Below, piece by piece: positions 6,785 through 11,381 of a stretch of 11,381 nucleotides of DNA. Positions within the stretch are counted from its first letter, which is position 1. Each line of letters opens with the position of its first letter. The notes beneath the pieces are model-generated. The model was not told where the DNA came from and searched no databases. It was given only the letters and a program-made list of their open reading frames with translations. The translations under genes and the position numbers were made by a program. Source of the stretch: Methanosarcinales archaeon (lineage in GTDB: Archaea > Halobacteriota > Methanosarcinia > Methanosarcinales > Methanogasteraceae); NCBI GenBank assembly GCA_030606635.1, contig JAUWGA010000043.1:1-11381 (forward strand). Reading direction: 5' to 3'.

Positions 6785-7102
6785 CTATAAGCCCCTCTCG
6801 CCGGTACGGATGGTGCAAGCCTCATCGATTGAGTTTACAAAGATCTTACCATCGCCGAAACTCCCTGTTTTCGCACTCTCTTCAACGATCCCGACGATCT
6901 CATCTATATCCTCATCATTTGCCGCGATCATCAGCATCACCTTTGCCAGTTCGTCGTAGACGGTCGGACCGATCCGTATGCCCTTCTGCTTGCCCCTGCC
7001 AAAGACGTCGATTCTCGTGAATGCACTAAATCCCTTTGCATCAAGGCTATCCACCACAGAATCCACCTTTTCAGGTCGTACGATTGCTCTTATCATCTGC
7101 AT
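6785..7102 (-). CDS. nifI1: Nitrogenase-switch PII protein NifI1
   Basis: A 105-residue PII-family protein opening MQMIRAIVRPEK, with the NifI1-type T-loop start DVFGRGKQKGIRIGP then VYDELAK, and the C-terminal GDGKIFVNSIDE...TIRTGERGL. It forms the switch-off complex with NifI2 on the MoFe protein and senses 2-oxoglutarate and ATP (known from methanogens). AGGAGGTG lies seven bases before ATG 7102, and an 18-base gap separates it from nifH. The nifI1-nifI2 pair between nifH and nifD is diagnostic of archaeal and some anaerobic bacterial nif operons. Confidence 0.95.
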   Translation of the reverse strand: MQMIRAIVRPEKVDSVVDSLDAKGFSAFTRIDVFGRGKQKGIRIGPTVYDELAKVMLMIAANDEDIDEIVGIVEESAKTGSFGDGKIFVNSIDEACTIRTGERGL

Positions 7103-7120
7103 GACATCACACCTCCTGCT

Positions 7121-7942
7121 TTAGTCCACGACTCCGAACTCGGTCATCATGCCCTCGAGCTCGTCCATCGTGATCGGCTCAGGGATCACGAACAGGTCGT
7201 TTTCGAGGATGTTTCTGGCAAGTGCACGGTACTCATCTGCCTGAGCACAGGTCGGATCGTACTCGATCACGGTCTTCTTCCGAATCTCCGCCTGCTGAAC
7301 GATGTTGTCTCTTGGCACGAAGTGTATGAGCTTGCTTCCGATGCGCTCTGCGAACGCCTCCATCAGTGCACGCTCGTTCTCAACCTGACGGCTGTTGCAG
7401 ATGATCCCGCCGAGCCTGATCTCACCCTCCTCTGCGAACTTGACAATGCCCTTGCAGATGTTGTTTGCAGCATAGAGAGCCATCATCTCGCCTGACGCCA
7501 CGATGTAGATCTCCTTTGCGTAGCCCTCACGCATCGGCATAGCAAAACCGCCGCAGACAACGTCACCAAGGACATCGTAGAAGACAAAGTCGGGATCTTC
7601 GTCATAAGCTCCGAGTGCCTCAAGCAGTTTTATCGCGGTGATGACACCCCTCCCAGCGCAGCCGACACCTGGCTCGGGTCCTCCTGCCTCGACGCATCGA
7701 ATCCCGCCGAATCCTGTGTGCAGGATCTCATCGAGTTCCACGTTCTCTGCCCCTACCTCACGGAGCGTGTCGAGCACGGTTGGCTGCCTCACTCCACCCA
7801 TGAGCATCCGTGTTGAGTCTGCTTTCGGGTCACACCCGATCTGCATGATACTGTGGCCCATATCGGCAAGTGTTGCAGTCAGGTTCTGGGTGGTCGTCGA
7901 TTTCCCGATGCCGCCCTTTCCATACATTGCTATCTGTCTCAT
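7121..7942 (-). CDS. nifH: Nitrogenase iron protein (dinitrogenase reductase)
   Basis: The ATP-dependent electron donor to NifDK; a homodimer with one shared [4Fe-4S] cluster. The P-loop is GKGGIGKS (residues 8-15), the switch region CDPKADST begins at Cys37, and the cluster ligands are Cys95 (GVGCAGRGV) and Cys130 (GDVVCGGFAMP). Arg98 corresponds to the arginine that is ADP-ribosylated in some diazotrophs. At 273 residues it has normal length. ATG 7942 is preceded by GGGAGGT at seven bases. That site sits in a small TACC/GGTA inverted repeat (TACCGGGAGGTA), which could partly mask it. It is the first gene of the nif operon, under promoter copy B, with an unusually long and structured leader. 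Confidence 0.97.
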   Translation of the reverse strand: MRQIAMYGKGGIGKSTTTQNLTATLADMGHSIMQIGCDPKADSTRMLMGGVRQPTVLDTLREVGAENVELDEILHTGFGGIRCVEAGGPEPGVGCAGRGVITAIKLLEALGAYDEDPDFVFYDVLGDVVCGGFAMPMREGYAKEIYIVASGEMMALYAANNICKGIVKFAEEGEIRLGGIICNSRQVENERALMEAFAERIGSKLIHFVPRDNIVQQAEIRKKTVIEYDPTCAQADEYRALARNILENDLFVIPEPITMDELEGMMTEFGVVD

Positions 7943-8058
7943 TATATATACCTCCCGGTAAGTGTTGTGTTCCGTCCGAATCGCCTGCGGATGCCGTTTG
8001 AATCGGCATCGTCGCAGGGATGCGAGATGGCGGTTACTATCCCAGTGTTTCGATTCAT
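7942..8058 (-). CDS. Possible leader ORF upstream of nifH (38 codons)
   Basis: ATG 8058 opens a 38-codon frame beginning MNRNTGIVTAISH and ending TLTGRYI. It is preceded by GGAG and GAGAG. Its TAA stop overlaps the nifH ATG in TAATG, so a ribosome finishing it could restart on nifH. The peptide is basic in its second half (GIRRRFGRN) and matches no family I know. The frame passes straight through the strong leader hairpin, so its translation would melt that structure. It could be chance. The overlap geometry and the ribosome-site-like sequence are the case for it. Confidence 0.3.
   Translation of the reverse strand: MNRNTGIVTAISHPCDDADSNGIRRRFGRNTTLTGRYI
7984..8018 (-). promoter_or_regulatory. 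Strong hairpin in the nifH 5' leader
   Basis: CCTGCG (7984-7989) and GATGCCG (7990-7996) pair with CGGCATC (8004-8010) and CGCAGG (8013-8018), giving a 13-bp stem broken only by a two-base bulge (8011-8012), with a seven-base loop (7997-8003). Further upstream in the transcript, GGCGGTTTAC pairs with GTAACCGCC across one bulged base and encloses CAGG-AGA-CCTG. GAATCG upstream and CGATTC downstream of the main hairpin are also complementary. No T run follows, so this is not a terminator as written. A regulatory leader or a stabilising 5' structure is possible. Confidence 0.55.
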
Positions 8059-8097
8059 CTCTCAGGTCTCCTGTAAACCGCCCCTCTAATAAGATGA

Positions 8098-8138
8098 CGG
8101 TATGTTACTGTCGATGTTATAGTATATAAAGTTTATGG
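8098..8138 (-). promoter_or_regulatory. nifH operon promoter/operator, copy B of the 41-base element
   Basis: TAAACTTTATATA (BRE/TATA region) is followed at fixed spacing by CATCGACAGTAAC and then ATACCG. It differs from copy A at only three of 41 positions by hand alignment. The transcription start is predicted near 8101, giving a leader of about 160 bases to nifH. The CGGTATGTTACTG part is less palindromic than in copy A. Its position over the start site suits repression under nitrogen excess. No GGAA-N6-TTCC NrpR site of the Methanococcus type is visible. Confidence 0.8.
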
Positions 8139-8324
8139 CAGGGCAAAATTATGTGGTGGGCGATTGAGTCCGTTGCATAACAGCGCAAAGGCGCGTATAA
8201 GAAGAGCGTATACCGGTGCGAATCAGATATAAAAGTCTACAAAAACCCTTTGAACACCTTTGCGTTGTTCATTGTGCCTTACAAATTCGTAATTCATGAT
8301 CCACTCCCTGAGGTGATATTATTT
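8139..8324. other. Intergenic stretch between the toxin remnant and the nifH promoter
   Basis: No convincing gene or RNA is visible. A 24-codon minus-strand frame (8223-8297) reads through HNEQRKGVQRVF. Such stretches occur as dispersed non-coding repeat debris in several archaeal genomes, so I do not call it a gene. GATATAAAAG at 8225-8234 is a possible isolated plus-strand TATA-like sequence with no target. Confidence 0.3.
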
Positions 8325-8577
8325 TTAATCGTAGGCAGTCTTCCTCAGCTTAATCCTATATATAATAATTATTTTATTCTTCTGGTCAACCTCATAAAGC
8401 ATCCGGTATTTCCCTTCTCTGACTCTATATCGGCTCCCCCCTCCTCTCAACTTTTTCACACCCCTCGGAAAGGGGTTATTTCTCAGTCTCTGAATGTTTC
8501 GATCGATTCTGATATGTCTTACCATCAAGAGCATCGAGATCTTTCTTTGCGCTCTTCTTGATCCTGATCTCATACAT
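8325..8577 (-). pseudogene. RelE/ParE-family mRNA interferase toxin, frameshifted
   Basis: Two frames together make a normal-length RelE-type toxin of about 84 residues. From ATG 8577, which overlaps the antitoxin stop by eight bases, the first frame reads MYEIRIKKSAKKDLDAL and on to GKTYQ, then leaves the family and stops after 33 codons. The next frame continues with IDRNIQRLRNNPFPRGVKKL, then RYRVREGKYRMLYEV and IIIYRIKLRKTAYD, which is the RelE core and C-terminus. The junction lies in CAGAATCGAT. Restoring two bases (CAGAGAATCGAT) rejoins the halves, as expected after slippage in a GA repeat. As written, no intact toxin can be made without frameshifting. An internal start would give a protein lacking the first strand and helix. 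Confidence 0.72.
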
Positions 8578-8773
8578 TCTGTTTCAACCTGTGCCTCCGA
8601 TAGTCTTCATAATCCGCCGTTTCTTCGGTTTTCAGCACTTCAAAATCCATGGCGTCTTCATGATCTTCCAGAATCTCCATCACTGCTTCAAATGTCTGGA
8701 TATCCATAATCACTCCCTTTTTCTCGTTATTTTGGTAGACGTACTGCAAATTCTCTCCCTTTATCTTAAGCAT
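8570..8773 (-). CDS. Antitoxin-like small protein paired with the RelE remnant
   Basis: A 67-residue acidic protein beginning MLKIKGENLQYVYQ, with VIMDIQTFEAVMEILEDHED in the middle and a basic tail (YRRHRLKQNV). This is the size and order expected of a Phd/RelB-type antitoxin: a small N-terminal dimerisation/DNA-binding part and a C-terminal helix that binds the toxin. GGAGGG lies just before ATG 8773; the upstream in-frame GTG at 8779 is inside that ribosome site, so I reject it. The gene overlaps the toxin by eight bases (ATGTATGA), the usual coupled arrangement. The family assignment rests on context and the VIMDIQTFE-like core, not a recognised fold. Confidence 0.7.
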   Translation of the reverse strand: MLKIKGENLQYVYQNNEKKGVIMDIQTFEAVMEILEDHEDAMDFEVLKTEETADYEDYRRHRLKQNV

Positions 8774-8873
8774 CTGCACCCTCCTTATCTACTTTTATAA
8801 TCCTATTCAGCAACGCATCATTTAAAGATTGTAATCTCTGTCTTTCCTTTTGTTTGTCCACCACCCCAACCAC
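8766..8873 (-). CDS. Possible small ORF ahead of the antitoxin (35 codons)
   Basis: From GTG 8873, with GGGGGT seven bases upstream, a 35-codon frame reads VDKQKERQRLQSLNDALLNR then a charged tail ending GADA. Its stop overlaps the antitoxin start by eight bases. The composition is charged and helical, like a real protein or the C-terminal remnant of one. It begins just downstream of the glnK terminator. I cannot assign a function, and it may be chance. Confidence 0.25.
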   Translation of the reverse strand: MVGVVDKQKERQRLQSLNDALLNRIIKVDKEGADA

Positions 8874-8887
8874 TATCAATACCCCCG

Positions 8888-8924
8888 AAAAAAGAAGACG
8901 AGGAGGCTAAATAGCCTCACCGTC
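8888..8924 (-). terminator. Terminator of the amtB-glnK operon
   Basis: On the minus strand GAGGCTA-TT-TAGCCTC forms a seven-base perfect stem over the glnK stop codon. It is extended outward by GACG/CGTC across a two-base internal loop, and followed within a few bases by TTCTTTTTTC (run of six T at 8888-8893). This is a clear stem-loop plus T-run terminator. It separates the ammonium operon from the toxin-antitoxin genes. Confidence 0.8.
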
Positions 8925-9254
8925 CTCTTCCCCTGTCCGGAGACGTATCGTGCGCTCGACCGGTATCACGAAGATCTTACCATCTCCTATGTTATCGGTT
9001 GCCGCCGTATTCCGGATTACCTCCACCACTTGGTCCACATCCCGCTCGGATACCACGACCTCGATTCTGGTCTTCGGGAGCAGATCGACGCAGTACTCGC
9101 GTCCACGCCATTGCTGGACGAGTCCTTTCTGCTGTCCGCGTCCCCTGACCTCAATCACGGTCATGCTCACGAATCCGGCATCAGTCAGAGCGGATTTCAC
9201 CTCTTCGAGCTTCATTGGACGTATTATTGCCTCTATCTTCCTCATTTCAGTCAT
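8907..9254 (-). CDS. glnK: PII signal-transduction protein GlnK
   Basis: A 115-residue PII protein that binds 2-oxoglutarate and ADP/ATP and plugs AmtB when ammonium is plentiful. The N-terminus is MTEMRKIEAIIRPMK, the T-loop runs from GRGQQKGLVQQW to REYCVDLLPK, and the C-terminal motif is IRLRTGEEDGEAI. Tyr54 in REYCVD corresponds to Tyr51 of E. coli GlnK, the site modified in bacteria; archaea generally lack that modification. ATG 9254 sits six bases after GAGGTG. The GTG at 9263 is part of that ribosome site. The gene lies ten bases after amtB, the classic amtB-glnK operon (order reversed relative to E. coli). It is clearly distinct from NifI1 and NifI2, making three PII proteins in this window. 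Confidence 0.96.
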   Translation of the reverse strand: MTEMRKIEAIIRPMKLEEVKSALTDAGFVSMTVIEVRGRGQQKGLVQQWRGREYCVDLLPKTRIEVVVSERDVDQVVEVIRNTAATDNIGDGKIFVIPVERTIRLRTGEEDGEAI

Positions 9255-9264
9255 CTTGTTCACC

Positions 9265-10668
9265 TCATTCGGTTATGTACTCGGGGTATGCCCGTATTCC
9301 ATGTTCTGTGATGTCCAGACCTTCAAGCTCCTCTCTCTCAGAGACCCGTAGCCCTATGACAATGTCGATCAGCTTGAATACGATCAAGCCTGCCACAAAT
9401 GCCCAGATGATAGCTGCGAGTGCGCCTACGACCTGGACTATGAACTGGTTCACGCCGCCGTACAATAAACCCGGTGCACCTGCCGCATACACGGCACCGT
9501 CGAGGATTCCGTTGCCCATGCCGACTGAGAATATCCCGACTGCGAGAAGTCCCCATGTGCCGCAGTAGCCGTGCACCGCAATCGCACCGACAGGGTCATC
9601 GACCTTTAGGACTGCCTCATTAAACATCACACCCGCGTAGACGATCGCGCCTGCAATGAGTCCGATAACAATCGCTGCCCAGTTCTCAACCGAGCCGCAT
9701 GGTGCAGTGATTGCAACAAGCCCTGCAAGGACGCCGTTTGCGGTAAGCGAGGGGTCGGGTTTTCCGGTCTTCATCCACGTGAGGATCATCGCGGCTACAG
9801 CGCCAGCAGCAGCAGCAAGGAACGTGTTTGCAACAGCAAGGTTCATGAAGGCGTCGCTGCCGTCAAGGGTTGAGCCGCCGTTGAAACCGAGCCACCCAAG
9901 CCAGAGCAGCAGTACTCCGAGGAAGCCAAACGTGATGTTGTGACCTGGAATAACCTGGGGCTTTCCGTTCTTGAACTTGCCGATCCGTGGCCCAAGGACG
10001 ATCACACCAGCAAGCGCCGCATATCCGCCGATCGAGTGAACAACGCCGCTGCCTGCGAAGTCATGGAAGCTTGCGCCGCAGATCCGGACAATCCAGCTTC
10101 CGTCTCCGGTCAGAAGTGCAAGATCCGCTCCGGACCAGACCCAGTGTCCGTAGACCGGGTAGATGATCGCAACAAGCAGCCCTGTGAATACCAGATACGC
10201 CTTGAAGTTGGTCCGCTCCGCCATCGCACCTGAGACGATGGTTGCGCCTGTTGCTGCAAAAACCATCTGGAAGAACCATGCGTTCCAGGTCGAGTTGTCA
10301 GCGCCGCTTAAGGCGAACTGGCTGAATCCGAAGATTCCTCCGACACTCTCGCCGTACATGATCGCCCAGCCGACAAGCCAGTAGATCAGAACGCCGATGC
10401 AGACCGTCATCAGATTCTTCATGAGGATGTTTGCCGTGTTCTTTGCCCGGGTGAATCCGGCTTCAACGAGCGAGAAACCGGCATGCATCAGGAAAACCAG
10501 CCCGCCGCAGAGCAAGAGCCAGACAAAGGTCAGGGCTGTTCCAAGGTTGTCCACCGATTCTGTCAATGATTCGATACTCTCTTCTTGTGCCGCTATCGAG
10601 GGCGAGAGCGACAGTAGTGCCAGCATCACGAGGATAGTGGCAAGTAAGTATGTTCTATTCTTTTCCAT
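9265..10668 (-). CDS. amtB: Ammonium transporter of the Amt/Mep/Rh family
   Basis: A 467-residue membrane channel for ammonium/ammonia uptake. It begins with a cleavable-looking signal peptide (hydrophobic stretch ending PSIAAQEE), followed by about eleven membrane helices. Amt hallmarks are FHDFAGSGVVHSIGG, with the pore Asp and first twin His, and AVHGYCGTWG, with the second twin His. WAIMYG and the C-terminal tail (DITEHGIRAYPEY) that GlnK contacts are also present. I choose ATG 10668 because GGAGAG lies eight bases upstream. The open frame back to 10734 would start next to the TATA box, upstream of the predicted transcription start near 10715. It is the first gene of the amtB-glnK operon, under promoter copy C, and is expected to be switched on by nitrogen limitation. 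Confidence 0.96.
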   Translation of the reverse strand: MEKNRTYLLATILVMLALLSLSPSIAAQEESIESLTESVDNLGTALTFVWLLLCGGLVFLMHAGFSLVEAGFTRAKNTANILMKNLMTVCIGVLIYWLVGWAIMYGESVGGIFGFSQFALSGADNSTWNAWFFQMVFAATGATIVSGAMAERTNFKAYLVFTGLLVAIIYPVYGHWVWSGADLALLTGDGSWIVRICGASFHDFAGSGVVHSIGGYAALAGVIVLGPRIGKFKNGKPQVIPGHNITFGFLGVLLLWLGWLGFNGGSTLDGSDAFMNLAVANTFLAAAAGAVAAMILTWMKTGKPDPSLTANGVLAGLVAITAPCGSVENWAAIVIGLIAGAIVYAGVMFNEAVLKVDDPVGAIAVHGYCGTWGLLAVGIFSVGMGNGILDGAVYAAGAPGLLYGGVNQFIVQVVGALAAIIWAFVAGLIVFKLIDIVIGLRVSEREELEGLDITEHGIRAYPEYITE

Positions 10669-10711
10669 AGATTCATCTCTCCTGTGTTTGCCGTCTCGTG
10701 TTTTAGGAAAA

Positions 10712-10752
10712 CGGCAGGTTACTGTTGATGTCATAGTATATAAAGTTTACTG
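10712..10752 (-). promoter_or_regulatory. amtB-glnK promoter/operator, copy C of the 41-base element
   Basis: TAAACTTTATATA is followed at the same spacing as in copies A and B by CATCAACAGTAAC, with CTGCCG at the end. It is the most divergent copy (CATCAAC in place of CATCGAC). The transcription start is predicted near 10715, giving a leader of about 47 bases, like the ABC operon and unlike nifH. Confidence 0.75.
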
Positions 10753-10825
10753 TACGATAACTTATTGACTCTACTCGACAAAAATCCGACTTTATATCGA
10801 TATAATAGAAATATAGTTCAGGAGA

Positions 10826-11110
10826 TTGCCAGAGATCCGGAATATCTCATACTTCAGGGATAAACAGAAGCATGAGGCGGATATTATTCTGGAAATAAAC
10901 TGCAGAACTGTGCCGATCGAGGTTAAATACCAGAATCACATCTACGACCACGATTTTAAAAATCTGCTGTATTTTATGCATCCCTGCGTGGATGTTTCTG
11001 TTAATTTTCAGCAATCATGCGGCAGATTGACTGATGCGTACATATTCGTGGTTGACATCTTCACCGCGAAGACGCCAGACCGCCCAAGAACTCGGGCTAC
11101 CTCGATTTAA
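10826..11110 (+). pseudogene. C-terminal fragment of a DUF4143-type AAA+ ATPase
   Basis: The 94-codon frame starts abruptly (TTG 10826, in-frame TAG at 10814) with PEIRNISYFRDKQKHEADII, then VPIEVKYQNHIYDHDFKNLL. The pattern of Asp in ADI(I)LE followed by IEVKY is the PD-(D/E)XK-like core at the end of archaeal ATPases that carry a C-terminal DUF4143 domain. Full proteins have about 400 residues, and the whole ATPase part is missing. After about residue 50 the sequence no longer resembles the family closely. It converges on gcvH, and the last 14 bases of the two frames overlap. It is best read as debris of a repetitive, mobile gene family. Confidence 0.6.
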
Positions 11111-11381
11111 TGTCTTCCGCAAACCATGACTCGAGTTCGTCGCCGTGGATGAGTTCTTCCAGATCCTCATCCAGGTTGGACGGCTCGACCAGGATTAACC
11201 AGCCATCTCCGTACGGGTCTTCTACAAACAGTTCAAGCTCATCTTCGATATCCTCATTGACCTCGATGACCGTACCCGTAACAGGCATGGTGAGCCCGCC
11301 GACCCATTTTGCAGATTCCATCGATCCGAATGCATCACCTGCCTCAAACTCATCATCCTCCATCGGAAGATCGATGAACTC
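11097..11381 (-). CDS. gcvH: Glycine cleavage system H protein (5' end outside the window)
   Basis: The frame is open to the right edge (codons EFIDLP precede the first internal Met at 11363), so the true start, perhaps 30-40 residues further, is missing. The lipoyl-carrier core is clear: FGSMESAKWVGG, where the Lys after ESA is the lipoylated residue, then MPVTGTVIEVNEDIEDE, and EDPYGDGWLILVEPSN, which is the H-protein signature. H protein shuttles the aminomethyl group among the P, T and L enzymes. In methanogen relatives without a full system it may serve other lipoate roles. The protein is strongly acidic. No link to the nitrogen genes is visible apart from proximity. Confidence 0.88.
   Translation of the reverse strand, partial: EFIDLPMEDDEFEAGDAFGSMESAKWVGGLTMPVTGTVIEVNEDIEDELELFVEDPYGDGWLILVEPSNLDEDLEELIHGDELESWFAEDIKSR

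Noticed and set aside
7984..8018. nifH leader hairpin as an intrinsic terminator or attenuator
   Set aside because: No T run follows the stem in the nifH direction.
8223..8297. 24-codon frame with HNEQRKGVQRVF
   Set aside because: Short, and resembles dispersed non-coding repeat debris.
8250..8561. Plus-strand open frame opposite the RelE remnant
   Set aside because: The minus strand carries recognisable RelE motifs, whereas the plus frame has none.
10669..10734. Longer amtB with 22 more residues
   Set aside because: That start lies beside the TATA box, upstream of the predicted transcription start. ATG 10668 has its own ribosome site and begins a normal signal peptide.
1..11381. CRISPR arrays, tRNA or rRNA genes
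   Set aside because: No regularly spaced direct repeats and no tRNA or rRNA hallmark sequences were seen on either strand.

Overview
The window reads as archaeal DNA, most likely from a methanogenic or methane-oxidising euryarchaeon of the Methanosarcinia/Methanomicrobia type. The reasons are the gene order nifH-nifI1-nifI2-nifD-nifK with two PII-like genes between nifH and nifD, TATA boxes of the form CTTTATATA about 25 bases before the expected transcription starts, strong GGAGG ribosome sites, an archaeal retropepsin-like protein and IS200/IS605 debris. The genus cannot be fixed from the sequence. Nearly every gene lies on the minus strand, so the window reads from right to left.

Right to left: a partial glycine-cleavage H protein (right edge) meets a tail-to-tail fragment of a DUF4143-type ATPase. 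Then comes an amtB-glnK ammonium uptake operon ending in a clear terminator. Next is a small toxin-antitoxin locus whose RelE toxin is frameshifted, followed by the nifH-I1-I2-D-K operon with a long structured leader. A decayed accessory zone at 2.0-3.65 kb holds an IS200/IS605 tnpA remnant, an AT-rich SAM methyltransferase, a small unknown protein and a broken retropepsin-like gene. Last is an ABC importer operon (lipoprotein binding protein, permease, and the first codons of what is probably the ATPase) that runs off the left edge.

The feature that ties the window together is a 41-base promoter block found three times (1785-1825, 8098-8138, 10712-10752), upstream of the ABC importer, nifH and amtB respectively. 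By my hand alignment 33 of 41 positions are the same in all three. It joins the TATA region to a second conserved block at fixed spacing that would sit on or just before the transcription start, which is where an archaeal repressor such as NrpR would bind. The simplest reading is one nitrogen-starvation regulon: take up ammonium (AmtB/GlnK), fix N2 (NifHDK, switched by NifI1/NifI2), and import an unidentified, probably nitrogen-containing, small molecule through the ABC system.

All P-cluster and FeMo-cofactor ligands that I can align are present in NifD and NifK, so the nitrogenase looks functional. However, nifE and nifN, which normally follow nifK in methanogens, are absent here, and transposon debris begins right after nifK. 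The nifH leader is about 160 bases long, unlike the roughly 50-base leaders of the other two operons. It contains a 13-bp hairpin and a possible 38-codon upstream ORF whose stop overlaps the nifH start codon.
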